Position numbers and translations under genes: made by a program | Notes under the pieces: generated by a model | What the model was told of the DNA's origin: nothing | Databases searched by the model: none | The model's input: the letters and a program-made list of their open reading frames with translations, nothing else | Part shown: positions 21,671 through 32,600 of the stretch, in pieces | How positions within the stretch are numbered: the first letter of the stretch is position 1 | Layout of the letters: each line of letters opens with the position of its first letter | From: Streptomyces aquilus | GTDB taxonomy: Bacteria > Actinomycetota > Actinomycetes > Streptomycetales > Streptomycetaceae | Direction of reading: 5' to 3' | Assembly (NCBI RefSeq): GCF_003955715.1 | Contig: NZ_CP034463.1 | Coordinates: 6,262,001 to 6,326,000 of the forward strand | DNA: 64,000 nt

Positions 21671-21720
21671 CGACGTTCCAGGTTAGCTGTACCCATCGGC
21701 ACACAGAAACCGGAGAAGTA

Positions 21721-22092
21721 GTGCCTACGATCCAGCAGCTGGTCCGTAAGGGCCGGCAGGACAAGGTCGAGAAGAACAAGACGCCCGCACTCGAGGGTTC
21801 CCCTCAGCGTCGTGGCGTCTGCACGCGTGTGTTCACGACCACCCCGAAGAAGCCGAACTCGGCCCTGCGTAAGGTCGCGCGTGTGCGTCTGACCAGCGGG
21901 ATCGAGGTCACCGCTTACATTCCGGGTGAGGGACACAACCTGCAGGAGCACTCCATCGTGCTCGTGCGCGGCGGCCGTGTGAAGGACCTGCCGGGTGTTC
22001 GCTACAAGATCATCCGTGGCTCCCTCGACACCCAGGGTGTCAAGAACCGCAAGCAGGCCCGTTCCCGCTACGGCGCCAAGAAGGAGAAGTAA
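21721..22092 (+). CDS. rpsL: 30S ribosomal protein S12
   Basis: 123 residues, GTG start behind CGGAGAAGTA. Decoding-centre protein and classic streptomycin-resistance target. Lysines K43 ([11 protein letters not shown]) and K88 ([11 protein letters not shown]) are wild-type, so streptomycin sensitivity at this locus is expected. First gene of the str operon, with rpsG 2 bases downstream. Confidence 0.98.
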   Translation: MPTIQQLVRKGRQDKVEKNKTPALEGSPQRRGVCTRVFTTTPKKPNSALRKVARVRLTSGIEVTAYIPGEGHNLQEHSIVLVRGGRVKDLPGVRYKIIRGSLDTQGVKNRKQARSRYGAKKEK

Positions 22093-22094
22093 GA

Positions 22095-22565
22095 ATGCCT
22101 CGTAAGGGCCCCGCCCCGAAGCGCCCGGTCATCATCGACCCGGTCTACGGTTCTCCTCTGGTCACGTCGCTCATCAACAAGGTGCTGCTGAACGGCAAGC
22201 GCTCCACCGCCGAGCGCATCGTCTACGGCGCCATGGAGGGCCTGCGTGACAAGACGGGCAACGACCCGGTCATCACGCTGAAGCGCGCTCTGGAAAACAT
22301 CAAGCCGACGCTTGAGGTCAAGTCCCGCCGTGTCGGTGGCGCGACCTACCAGGTGCCGGTCGAGGTCAAGCCCGGCCGTGCCAACACCCTGGCGCTGCGC
22401 TGGCTGGTCGGTTACTCCCGCGCCCGTCGCGAGAAGACCATGACCGAGCGCCTCCTCAACGAGCTTCTCGACGCTTCGAACGGCCTCGGTGCGGCCGTCA
22501 AGAAGCGCGAGGACACGCACAAGATGGCCGAGTCCAACAAGGCCTTCGCGCACTACCGCTGGTAG
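22095..22565 (+). CDS. rpsG: 30S ribosomal protein S7
   Basis: 156 residues, ATG start; the ribosome-binding site AAGGAGAAG lies within the end of rpsL. S7 nucleates assembly of the small-subunit head and often represses the str operon. Conserved [24 protein letters not shown] and [16 protein letters not shown] are present. Confidence 0.98.
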   Translation: MPRKGPAPKRPVIIDPVYGSPLVTSLINKVLLNGKRSTAERIVYGAMEGLRDKTGNDPVITLKRALENIKPTLEVKSRRVGGATYQVPVEVKPGRANTLALRWLVGYSRARREKTMTERLLNELLDASNGLGAAVKKREDTHKMAESNKAFAHYRW

Positions 22566-22604
22566 TCGCAGTCCACATCGAGACCGAGAGAAGACTGAAG
22601 CCTT

Positions 22605-24731
22605 ATGGCTACCACTTCGCTTGACCTGGCCAGGGTCCGCAACATCGGGATCATGGCCCACATCGACGCGGGCAAGACGACCACCACCGAGCGGATTCTG
22701 TTCTACACCGGTGTGTCGTACAAGATCGGTGAGGTCCACGACGGTGCTGCCACCATGGACTGGATGGAGCAGGAGCAGGAGCGTGGCATCACGATCACCT
22801 CTGCTGCCACCACCTGTCACTGGCCGCTCGAGGGTGTCGACCACACCATCAACATCATCGACACCCCGGGTCACGTCGACTTCACCGTCGAGGTGGAGCG
22901 TTCGCTCCGCGTCCTCGACGGTGCCGTGACGGTGTTCGACGGCGTTGCCGGTGTGGAGCCGCAGTCCGAGACGGTGTGGCGTCAGGCCGACCGTTACGGC
23001 GTGCCCCGCATCTGCTTCGTCAACAAGCTGGACCGTACCGGCGCCGAGTTCCACCGCTGCGTGGACATGATCTCGGACCGCCTGGGCGCCCAGCCGCTCG
23101 TCATGCAGCTCCCGATCGGCGCCGAGGCCGACTTCAAGGGCGTCGTCGACCTCGTGACGATGAAGGCCCTGGTCTGGTCCGCCGAGGCGGCCAAGGGCGA
23201 GATGTACGACGTCGTCGACATCCCGGCCACGCACACCGAGGCTGCCGAGGAGTACCGCGGCAAGCTCATCGAGGCCGTCGCCGAGAACGACGAAGAGATC
23301 ATGGAGCTGTACCTGGAGGGCGAGGAGCCTTCCGTGGAGCAGCTGTACGCCGCGATCCGTCGTATCACCATCGCGTCCGGCAAGTCCAAGGACACCACGG
23401 TCACCCCGGTGTTCTGTGGCACCGCGTTCAAGAACAAGGGCGTTCAGCCCCTGCTCGACGCGGTCGTGCGCTACCTGCCGACCCCGCTTGACGTCGAGGC
23501 CATCGAGGGCCACGACGTGAAGGACCCCGAGGTCGTCATCAAGCGCAAGCCGTCCGACGACGAGCCGCTGTCGGCGCTGGCGTTCAAGATCATGAGCGAC
23601 CCGCACCTCGGCAAGCTCACCTTCGTCCGGATCTACTCCGGTCGCCTGGAGTCCGGCACCGCCGTGCTGAACTCCGTCAAGGGCAAGAAGGAGCGCATCG
23701 GCAAGATCTACCGCATGCACGCGAACAAGCGTGAGGAGATCGAGTCGGTGGGCGCCGGCGACATCGTCGCCGTCATGGGCCTGAAGCAGACCACCACCGG
23801 TGAGACGCTGTCCGACGACAAGCAGCCGGTGATCCTGGAGTCCATGGACTTCCCGGCGCCGGTCATCCAGGTCGCCATCGAGCCCAAGTCGAAGGGCGAC
23901 CAGGAGAAGCTGGGCGTCGCGATCCAGCGCCTCGCTGAGGAGGACCCGTCGTTCCAGGTCCACTCGGACGAGGAGACGGGCCAGACCATCATCGGTGGTA
24001 TGGGCGAGCTGCACCTCGAGGTGCTGGTCGACCGTATGCGCCGTGAGTTCAAGGTCGAGGCCAACGTCGGCAAGCCGCAGGTGGCCTACCGCGAGACGAT
24101 CCGCAAGGCCGTCGAGCGCGTCGACTACACGCACAAGAAGCAGACTGGTGGTACCGGCCAGTTCGCCAAGGTGCAGATCGCGATCGAGCCGATCGAGGGC
24201 GGCGACGCCTCGTACGAGTTCGTGAACAAGGTGACCGGTGGCCGTATCCCGAAGGAGTACATCCCTTCGGTGGACGCCGGTGCGCAGGAGGCCATGCAGT
24301 TCGGCATCCTCGCCGGGTACGAGATGACGGGCGTCCGCGTCACGCTTCTCGACGGTGCCTACCACGAGGTCGACTCCTCCGAGCTCGCGTTCAAGATCGC
24401 CGGTTCGCAGGCCTTCAAGGAGGCCGCGCGCAAGGCGTCCCCCGTGCTCCTTGAGCCGATGATGGCCGTCGAGGTCACCACGCCCGAGGACTACATGGGT
24501 GAGGTCATCGGCGACATCAACTCCCGCCGTGGCCAGATCCAGGCCATGGAGGAGCGGGCCGGTGCCCGCGTCGTGAAGGGCCTCGTGCCCCTCTCGGAGA
24601 TGTTCGGTTACGTCGGCGACCTGCGCAGCAAGACGTCCGGCCGTGCGAGCTACTCCATGCAGTTCGACTCCTACGCCGAGGTTCCGCGGAACGTCGCCGA
24701 GGAGATCATCGCGAAGGCCAAGGGCGAGTAA
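22605..24731 (+). CDS. fusA: Elongation factor G
   Basis: 708 residues, ATG start. Ribosomal translocase GTPase. The P-loop is [15 protein letters not shown] (about residues 19-33), G3 is DTPGHVDF and G4 is NKLD. The domain IV/V segments ([59 protein letters not shown]) are intact, so this is a full translocating EF-G. It sits in the classical rpsL-rpsG-fusA-tuf order. Confidence 0.98.
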   Translation: MATTSLDLARVRNIGIMAHIDAGKTTTTERILFYTGVSYKIGEVHDGAATMDWMEQEQERGITITSAATTCHWPLEGVDHTINIIDTPGHVDFTVEVERSLRVLDGAVTVFDGVAGVEPQSETVWRQADRYGVPRICFVNKLDRTGAEFHRCVDMISDRLGAQPLVMQLPIGAEADFKGVVDLVTMKALVWSAEAAKGEMYDVVDIPATHTEAAEEYRGKLIEAVAENDEEIMELYLEGEEPSVEQLYAAIRRITIASGKSKDTTVTPVFCGTAFKNKGVQPLLDAVVRYLPTPLDVEAIEGHDVKDPEVVIKRKPSDDEPLSALAFKIMSDPHLGKLTFVRIYSGRLESGTAVLNSVKGKKERIGKIYRMHANKREEIESVGAGDIVAVMGLKQTTTGETLSDDKQPVILESMDFPAPVIQVAIEPKSKGDQEKLGVAIQRLAEEDPSFQVHSDEETGQTIIGGMGELHLEVLVDRMRREFKVEANVGKPQVAYRETIRKAVERVDYTHKKQTGGTGQFAKVQIAIEPIEGGDASYEFVNKVTGGRIPKEYIPSVDAGAQEAMQFGILAGYEMTGVRVTLLDGAYHEVDSSELAFKIAGSQAFKEAARKASPVLLEPMMAVEVTTPEDYMGEVIGDINSRRGQIQAMEERAGARVVKGLVPLSEMFGYVGDLRSKTSGRASYSMQFDSYAEVPRNVAEEIIAKAKGE

Positions 24732-24874
24732 CACACTCTCGTTACACGCTTTAGGCTTGACACCGACCGCCGGGGATCGCCCGGCACGGGAGAACCCCGG
24801 CGGGCGGCATCCCAGCAAAGATCACCTGGCGCCGATGAGTAAGGCGTACCAGAACCACTCCACAGGAGGACCCA
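24732..24874 (+). promoter_or_regulatory. fusA-tuf intergenic control region
   Basis: 143 bases. CCGCCGGGG (24767-24775) pairs with CCCCGGCGG (24795-24803) to make a hairpin in the tuf leader. TAGGCT (24752-24757) with GTAACA 18 bases upstream is a weak promoter candidate. Streptomycete tuf1 is known to have its own promoter in this gap. Confidence 0.5.
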
Positions 24875-26068
<1,194 letters not shown>

Positions 26069-26104
26069 TCTTGGCCCGACAGGGCTGACCGGTAGGTCTC
26101 TTCG

Positions 26105-26140
26105 AAGGGGCCCGCACGACTTCGGTCGTGCGGGCCCTTT
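26105..26140 (+). terminator. Terminator after tuf
   Basis: GGGCCCGCACGAC (26108-26120), UUCG tetraloop, GTCGTGCGGGCCC (26125-26137), then TTT. It also faces the convergent gene 26145-26540. Confidence 0.92.
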
Positions 26141-26144
26141 CGCG

Positions 26145-26540
26145 TTACGCGGAGTCGGGGGAGGGCTGCGGTCCTACGGCCATGAGGGCCAGGACGGTGA
26201 GACGTACGACGACTCCGCCGAGCAGCGCGGCGAGGAAGCCGTCGACGTCCAGCCCGGACTCCAGCTCCGAACCGATCCAGGAGACCAGCAGCCAGACGAG
26301 GGTGTCCTGGACGACGCCGACCGCGCCGAGGATGAGCAGCATGAGCGGGGGAGCGGTGCGGATGCTGCTGGGATAGCTGGAGATCAGCTGGTTGACGATG
26401 AGGAAGACGAGGGCGGGCAGCAGCGCCGCCCAGGCCACGTTGTCGTCGATCGGCCGTATGCCGGGGAGCAGGACGGCGGCGAGGAGCACGCCGAGGTAGG
26501 CGCCGAGGGCGCGTCTTCGCTTGTACATGGGCGTGATCAT
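26145..26540 (-). CDS. Small four-span membrane protein, phage-holin-IV/YvlD-like
   Basis: 131 residues from the ATG at 26540; a TTG at 26564 is possible. No ribosome-binding site is evident. Hydrophobic spans are near residues 12-25, 37-55, 65-85 and 100-122. The span pattern and the [20 protein letters not shown] segment resemble YvlD-type proteins (Phage_holin_4_2 family), which are chromosomal membrane proteins and not necessarily phage-derived. Convergent with tuf. Function unknown. Confidence 0.65.
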   Translation of the reverse strand: MITPMYKRRRALGAYLGVLLAAVLLPGIRPIDDNVAWAALLPALVFLIVNQLISSYPSSIRTAPPLMLLILGAVGVVQDTLVWLLVSWIGSELESGLDVDGFLAALLGGVVVRLTVLALMAVGPQPSPDSA

Positions 26541-26720
26541 GGGACGGGCGGCGGGGTCTGGCAAGGGTTTTGAGGGCGCCGGGCACTGCCTGTTCAGCCC
26601 GGTCCTGCCCGGTCCTGCCCGGTCTTGTCGGGGCCGAGTCGGGCGCTAGGTGGGGTGCGTACCGTACTTGTCGCCCATGGCTCGGGTGCAGCGGACCTCG
26701 TCGACGGAAGGACTTGCCCG

Positions 26721-26936
26721 ATGATGCTGACGGTCGATGTGGCGGTGCTGTTGGCCGTCATCCTCGTCCTGCGGTTGCGGCGGACGGTGCATGCCCGGAG
26801 CCGGTCGGATCAGAGCGTGACGGTGGGGCTTGCGCTGGTGTTCGGGGTGCTCGTGGCGCCGACGGCGTTCGGGCGGGAGATCGTGGACGTGGTGGGGCAG
26901 GTCGTGGCGGGGGTCTCGGGGGTCGGCGGGCCCTGA
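26721..26936 (+). CDS. Small hypothetical membrane protein
   Basis: 71 residues from the ATG at 26721, 8 bases behind a strong GGAAGGA site, which decides the start against an upstream in-frame one at 26625. Two hydrophobic segments (TVDVAVLLAVILVLRL and VGLALVFGVLVAPTAFG) suggest a short hairpin membrane protein. No family recognised; the good ribosome-binding site supports a real gene. Confidence 0.6.
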   Translation: MMLTVDVAVLLAVILVLRLRRTVHARSRSDQSVTVGLALVFGVLVAPTAFGREIVDVVGQVVAGVSGVGGP

Positions 26937-27112
26937 TGAGGCGGAGGCGCCGGCCGGCCGGGGTCACCGGATGTGCTGCCGGTGCGGGTGGATGTCTACC
27001 GGCTGATGCCGGGCCGGGGTGACGCGTCCGGTGTGCGAGATGCGTACGACGATCGACGCGCCTGAGTACGAACGCTCATGCCCGAGCCGTCGGCAGGCGC
27101 TGGGATGGGCTC

Positions 27113-27463
27113 ATGAGCGACAACGCCCTCGCCGAACGCGCCCCCGGATCCTGGGTCGCCCCTCTCGTCTCGACGCTGGTCACGTTCCCCGCGTGCGGTG
27201 TCGCCTACCTCGTCGGAGGGTTCTCCGCCATGGCGTGCGACTCCTGTGGTGAGGGAGAGGCCGACGCGTTCGAGTCGAGCTTCGGTGTCGCGTTCCCCGT
27301 GTTGCTGGGTGGCCTCGGCATCGCCCTGGTTCTGCTGTTCGTGAGCTGGGCGCTGCCGTGGGAGCGCCGGTACCTGGCTCGCCGCGCGGTCTTCGCGCTG
27401 TCCGCTCCGCTGATGGTGCCGTTCGCGTATGTCGTCTTCGCGGCGCTGGTCGACTGGCCCTGA
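27113..27463 (+). CDS. Hypothetical membrane protein
   Basis: 116 residues, ATG start. Three membrane spans are likely (about 16-38, 58-80 and 93-114). The first loop has an acidic segment with two cysteines, CDSCGEGEADAFE. No family recognised. It lies between small membrane genes and the convergent flavin reductase gene, with 18 bases between stops. No clear ribosome-binding site. Confidence 0.55.
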   Translation: MSDNALAERAPGSWVAPLVSTLVTFPACGVAYLVGGFSAMACDSCGEGEADAFESSFGVAFPVLLGGLGIALVLLFVSWALPWERRYLARRAVFALSAPLMVPFAYVVFAALVDWP

Positions 27464-27481
27464 GGGGACGCGGCCGGGGCC

Positions 27482-28069
27482 TCAAGCCGCCGAGGCCTGC
27501 CCCGGCTCGGTCTCCCGCACACCGCGCAACGCCCTTGCCCAGCCGGTCACTTGGTCGAGCATGTCGATCACCGCGGTGTCGAGGCCGTCCCCGGCGACGA
27601 AGCCGCCGGTCGCGAACGTGGGGATCAGCGGGACGCCCGGCTGTGCGCGGACCGTGGCCACCCCGAGCTCGGCGAGGACGAGCCGGAGTGCCTCGGCGGC
27701 CCGGACCCCGGACGCCCGGCCGCCGTAGCTGATGATGCCGGCGGCCTTGTCGTTCCACTCCCGGTAGAGGTAGTCCAGCGCGTTCTTGAGGGCGCCGGGG
27801 AAGGAGTGGTTGTACTCCGGGACGAGGAACACGAACCCGTCGAAGCTCTCGATCAGCGCGGACCACGCGTGGGTGTGCGGGTGCTCGTACTGCCGGAGGC
27901 TCGGATTGAGGCCCTCGTCCAGGTTGCCGAGGCGGTGGTCGGCGAGATCGATCAGTTCGTAGTCGGCGCCGCCGTGGGCGCGGGCCACGTCGAGCACCCA
28001 GGAGGCGATCTGATCGCCCCGGCGTCCGGGTCGGGTACTGCCGAGGATGATGCCGATGCGCAGTGCCAT
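27482..28069 (-). CDS. NAD(P)H-dependent FMN reductase family protein
   Basis: 195 residues, ATG start. Flavodoxin-like fold. The phosphate-binding loop GSTRPGRRGDQ lies at residues 10-20, and the FMN-contact segment PEYNHSFPGALKNALDYLYREW at about 84-105, with ISYGG at about 113-117. This is the NADPH-dependent FMN reductase / azoreductase-like group, usually reducing flavins or quinones in the cytosol. It is divergent from a MarR gene with two matching palindromes in the gap, so it is likely de-repressed by a small molecule. The substrate is not evident. Confidence 0.85.
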   Translation of the reverse strand: MALRIGIILGSTRPGRRGDQIASWVLDVARAHGGADYELIDLADHRLGNLDEGLNPSLRQYEHPHTHAWSALIESFDGFVFLVPEYNHSFPGALKNALDYLYREWNDKAAGIISYGGRASGVRAAEALRLVLAELGVATVRAQPGVPLIPTFATGGFVAGDGLDTAVIDMLDQVTGWARALRGVRETEPGQASAA

Positions 28070-28089
28070 GGTGACTGCCCTCCCGATGG

Positions 28090-28105
28090 AGTTGTCATGT
28101 CAACT
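28090..28105. promoter_or_regulatory. MarR operator candidate 1
   Basis: AGTTGTCATGTCAACT, an AGTTG/CAACT palindrome with 6 central bases, 20 bp from the flavin reductase start. Confidence 0.65.
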
Positions 28106-28133
28106 CTTCTCTCCCCGACTCTAGGCTCGGGAG

Positions 28134-28149
28134 AGTTGATGTGGCAACT
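28134..28149. promoter_or_regulatory. MarR operator candidate 2
   Basis: AGTTGATGTGGCAACT has the same AGTTG-N6-CAACT layout as candidate 1, with centres 44 bp apart. It lies where the -35 of the MarR promoter would be. Confidence 0.65.
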
Positions 28150-28162
28150 CCCCTGGTCCCGC

Positions 28163-28168
28163 TATGCT
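28163..28168 (+). promoter_or_regulatory. -10 element implying a leaderless MarR transcript
   Basis: TATGCT ends 7 bases before the ATG at 28176, which would make that A the transcription start. No ribosome-binding site is visible, in line with leaderless translation, common in Streptomyces. Confidence 0.5.
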
Positions 28169-28175
28169 TTCCGGC

Positions 28176-28649
28176 ATGGCGGAGACTCGTACGCTGGACC
28201 CCGAGGAGTGGGATCTCTGGGACACCTGGATGCGCGCGCAGCGGCTGCTCACCAGGGAGCTGGAACGGGGTCTCCAGCGTGACTGCGGCATCTCGAAGGC
28301 CGAGTTCCGGGTGCTGATGATGCTGTGGCGGGACTCCGGCCGTGAGATGCGTGTCGGTGAGCTGTCCGAGCTGCTCGACTGGGACAAGGGGCGCGTCTCG
28401 CACCAGCTGACGCGGATGGAGAAGCGCGGTTTCGTGGAGCGCACCCGGTGCGGAGCCGACGGTCGTCGCGCGGGCGTCGGGCTGACCGCGGAGGGGCGTC
28501 GCGTGGCCGAGAACGCGGTGCTCGTGCATGCCGGGAATGTCCGCCGTCACTTCTTCGACAGGCTTACGGCTGAGCAGGCGGCGGTCATCCGGGGGTGGAG
28601 CGAGGAGACGGTGGACCGTATCGAGCCGGGTGGCGACGCTGGGGCGTAA
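28176..28649 (+). CDS. MarR-family transcriptional regulator
   Basis: 157 residues from the ATG at 28176; an ATG at 28164 is in frame but overlaps the likely -10. Winged helix-turn-helix: ISKAEFRVLMMLWRDSGREMRVGELSELLDWDKGRVSHQLTRMEKRGFVERTRCGADGRRAGVGLTAEGRR, about residues 39-109, with the wing RTRCGADGRRAGV. MarR proteins bind as dimers to short palindromes and release on ligand or oxidant binding. It is expected to control itself and the divergent flavin reductase through the AGTTG-N6-CAACT sites. Confidence 0.88.
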   Translation: MAETRTLDPEEWDLWDTWMRAQRLLTRELERGLQRDCGISKAEFRVLMMLWRDSGREMRVGELSELLDWDKGRVSHQLTRMEKRGFVERTRCGADGRRAGVGLTAEGRRVAENAVLVHAGNVRRHFFDRLTAEQAAVIRGWSEETVDRIEPGGDAGA

Positions 28650-28660
28650 GGGCAGCTGGT

Positions 28661-29376
28661 TCAGCGGCAGTTGGGGCAGCGGTTCCCGGGGTTGGGCGAG
28701 CGGAAGGCGTGATCGCAGCCGTCGCAGTTGCGCAGGGGGTGCCGTCCCTGCGGTGGTTGTGCCGGAGCACGGAGCGGCGGTGCGGGCGGGAGCTGGGCGG
28801 TCAGGCGGTGGGCCAGGAGGGCGGCCGGGCGGCGCAGCGGATCCTGCGGGAGGTCTGCCGTCAGGGCGTGGCGTACGGCTGTGGGGGTGACCTCGCGTTC
28901 CAGCCAGGCGGCGACGCCGGGGGCGAGATGGGCCGTGTCGCAGGCCGAGAGGAGCAGACGGGGGTCGTAGCGGCGGAGGCCGGCGAGGAGGTCGGTGGCC
29001 TGCTGGAGGAGCGCCTGGGCTGGATATCCGGGGTGGGGGACGGCGGGGAGCGGCTTGCGTGGAGTGCGTGGAGTGCGCTTCTTCTTCGGGGGCGCGACGG
29101 GGTGGTGCTCGGCCTCGCGGCTGTGGCCCGGTTGGTTGCAGGACGTCGTACGGGTGACGATGCGGCCGCAGGGCAGGCGCTTGCGTTCGGGCGCAGATAG
29201 CCGTGGGTTTCGAGTTCGCGCAGGGCGGCGGCGATACGGGTTCTGCCCTCGGGGAAGCGGGTGGCGAGCGTGCCGATGTCGACGGGGACGCCTGCGGGGA
29301 CGGACTGGATGTAGACGGCCAGTCCGATGGCGAGGCCGGACAGCTCCGGGTGTTGGGCGAGATGGTTGCCGATCAC
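28661..29376 (-). pseudogene. Frameshifted helix-turn-helix/zinc-ribbon type protein
   Basis: Two minus-strand frames must be joined. Frame A from a GTG at 29376 reads VIGNHLAQHPELSGLAIGL, then a winged-helix-like part (PVDIGTLATRFPEGRTRIAAALRELETHGYLR). At about 29186-29193 the sense continues in another frame as ERKRLPCGRIVTRTTSCNQPGH and runs to 28661, ending CDGCDHAFRSPNPGNRCPNCR, a possible Cys4 zinc ribbon. One missing base explains the break. I know similar intact proteins in Streptomyces (helix-turn-helix proteins of about 250 residues). Upstream in frame A a further ~28 family-like residues precede a stop, and no start there is convincing, so the N-terminus may be damaged too. A sequencing error cannot be excluded. 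Confidence 0.65.
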
Positions 29377-29670
29377 CGTGAAGCGGGTGGTGTGGCGGGC
29401 GTTGTCGTGGATGACGCCATCGGGATTGCCGTCCCGGCGGGGGCCGTTGTCTTTGTGCGGTTCCTTTCACCCTAGTGGTCCTTGGGGAAGATCGCCCGCG
29501 GCACCGGGGTGCGGGTTTCCGTAGGTCGGTGGCAGGGTGACTTCGGCCCATGTTCCCCGAAGGCGTGAGCATGCGGCCGACTCGTTTGTTCTTCCCGTCG
29601 AACGCCCGTACCGGGTAAGTTCGCGTGTGCATACGGCTGTTGGTGATGCGCGCGTGACGGGGGTTGCGGT

Positions 29671-32600
29671 ATGGCGGGGCATCGGCCCACGGACTGGCAT
29701 GTCCTGGACCTGGACAAGGACCCGACGCCGGGTGATCCGGACCGGATCAAGATTCTGGCCAAGACGCTCCACGACTTCGCCGACGACGTCTCCGACGCCC
29801 TTCGCCTGGTCAATGGCATGGCGGGTGAGGACACCCTGCTGGAGTGGGCGGGCAAGTCCGCCGAGGTCTTCAAGGACGAGTTCGGCGGCGTCCCGAAGAA
29901 CCTGAAGAAGCTGAAGAAGTCGTACGAGTTGTGCGGGGATGCGCTGGCGGACTTCTGGCCGAAGCTGGAGCGTGCCCAGGCGTTGGCGGACCGGGCGCTG
30001 GCCAAGGGCCGGGAGGCGCAGAGCGACCTCTCCTCCGCCAACTCCCGTCTGGCGTCCGCCGATTCGTGGGTGACCCGGGCGAACAAGGAAGCCGACAAGT
30101 ACAAGGACGACCCGACCGGCAGCAAGTCGGGCGGTGACAAGCCCGACGAGTCGAAAGTCCGGGCTGCCACCCGTGACGCCCAGCACGCCAAGTCCGCGCA
30201 GAGCAGCGCGCAGACGGACGTCCACAACGCGCAGGGCGCTTTGGACGCGGCGAAGAAGATGGCCGAGGACGCGCGCAAGATGCGTGACGAGGCTGCCCGT
30301 ACCGCCAAGACCAAGATCGATGAAGCCTCCGACGCGGGTATTCAGAACCGGTCGTGGTGGGAGGAGGTCGGGGACTGGTTCTCCGACAACTGGGACAACA
30401 TCGTCGCCGTCTGCAAGGTCGTCGTAGCCGTGGTCGGTGTCATCGCGATGATCATCGGCGGGCCGATCCTCGGGGCGATCGTGCTGATCGCGGCCCTCGT
30501 CGTCCTCGCCGACACGCTCTACAAATACTCCAAGGGCCAAGCCTCCCTATGGGACGTGGGGTTGGCGGCCCTGGACTGCATACCCGGCATGAAGGGGCTC
30601 ACCACCCTCGGTGGTCTCGCCAAGGGGCTCAAGGCCTTCGGCAAGACCGGGCTCAAGGGCATGGCTCTGGGCGTCAAGGGCCTCGGCAAGGGCAGCCGTG
30701 CGTTCGGGCGGCAGATGAAGAAGCTCCTCAAGCGAGGCGACCCGGTCGACATGGCCACCGGCGAGATGGTCATGTCCGCCACCGACGTCTCGTTGGACGG
30801 CATGCTCCCGCTCGTCTTCGAGCGGCACTATCGCACCGCCTCCCAAGGGGGAAGCCTCCTGGGACGCCGCTGGACCTGCACGCTCGACCAGCGGCTCGTG
30901 CTGGACGCGACCGGCGTGAGGTTCCTGGTCGACGACGGCATGATCCTGGTGTACCCGGTGCCGGAGAGGGACCTCTCCGTGCTGCCGGTGGACGGGCCGC
31001 AGTGGCCCATGAGCTGGGACGGCACTCCCGACGGCGAGGTCACGGTGCACCGGCCCGAGACAGGGCAGACGCTGGCCTTCCGGCCCGTGGCGGGCCGCGG
31101 TCCCACCGAACTCGCCCTGGTCGCCGTCAGGGACCGCAACGACAACACGATCACCGTCACCTACGCGGCCGACGGCTCCCCGGCCCGGATGCTGCACCAC
31201 GGCGGCTACGAGATAGGCGTGACCTGCGAGAACGGCAGGATCAGCGCCCTGGCCCTGGACAGCGCCCCGGAGCGGCCGGTCCTCGTACGCTACGGCTACG
31301 ACGCGGGCGGTGAGCTGGCCGAGGTCGTCAACTCCTCGGGTCTTCCGCTCCGCTACTTCTACGACGAGCGCCGGCGCATGACCGGATGGGAGGACCGCAA
31401 CGGCGTCTGGTACCGCTTCGAGTACGACGCGGCTGGGCGTTGCACCGCCGGACGGGGCCGGGACGGACTCCTGGACTACACCTTCGCGTACGACGACGCG
31501 GCGCTCCGCACAACCGCCGTCGACTCGCTCGGCAATGCCACGGTCTACCAGTTCAACAACGCCTTCCAGATGATCGCCGAGACCGATCCGCTGGGCCATG
31601 TCGTCCGGCAGGAGTGGGACGAGCGGGACCAACTGCTCTCGCGCACCGATCCGTTGGGCCGCACCACCCGGCTGGAGTGGGACTCGGCCGGCAACCTCAC
31701 CGCCGTACACCTGCCGGACGGATCGACCTCCTCGGCCCGTTTCAACGACCTCAACCTGCCCGTGGAACTGACGGGTTACGACGGCAAGGTGACCCGGCAG
31801 GAGTGGGACGAGCGCGGCAACTGCACGGCCGTCACGACTCCCGACGGCGGCACCGTGCGATTCACCCGGGACAGGACGGGCGCCCTCGCCTCCCTCACCG
31901 ACCCGCTGGGCGCCGTACAGCACTTCACCAACAACGCGGTCGGACAGCCGCTCACCGAGACGGACGCGCTCGGCGCCGTCTGGCACTACACGTACGACGC
32001 CTTCGGGCGGCACACGACGATCACCGATCCCCTCGGCGCGACGACGGAGACGACCTGGACCATCGAGGGACTCCAGGCGACCCGCCGCGACCCGGACGGC
32101 ACCGGCGAAGCCTGGACGTACGACCCGGAGGGCAACTGCGTCGCCCACACGGACGCGCTCGGCCAGGTCACCCGGTTCACCTACGGCGGCTTCGACCTGC
32201 TCACCTCACGGACGACCGCCGACGGGGTCCGGTACACCTTCACCCACGACACCGAGCTGCGCCTCACTCAGGTCGTCAACCCGCAGGGCCTGACCTGGGA
32301 CTACACCTATGACGCGGTCGGTCGTCCGGTAGCGGAGACGGACTTCGACGGCCGGACCGTGACCTACACCTACGACGCCGCCGGACAGCTCACCGGCCGT
32401 ACCAACCCCCTGGGACAGTCCACGGCCTTCCGGTACGACAGCGTCGGCAACCAGGTGGAGAAGACCGTTGACGGCCACGCCACCACGGTCTTCACCCACG
32501 ACGCGGCCGGCCGGCTGCTGACCGCCACCGGGTACGACGCCACCCTCACCTACACCTACGACGCCGCGGGGCGCATCACGGGCGAGGCGATCGACGGGCA

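Larger units (their letters stand above)
21390..21720 (+). other. str operon control region
   Basis: 331 bases with no gene. It holds a promoter (21498-21526), a leader of about 190 bases and the 24-bp hairpin-forming element shared with the rpsJ leader (21647-21670). An isolated TTGACA at 21456-21461 has no acceptable -10 partner. Confidence 0.8.

Noticed and set aside
22068..24818. 916-residue minus-strand ORF opposite rpsG-fusA
   Set aside because: Antisense shadow of rpsG and fusA, with no recognisable domain.
26145..26540. Prophage remnant suggested by the holin-like protein
   Set aside because: YvlD/holin-IV-like proteins are common chromosomal membrane proteins and no other phage gene is present.
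30547..32148. 533-residue minus-strand ORF inside the Rhs gene
   Set aside because: Antisense to YD repeats, whose regular codons keep the opposite strand open.
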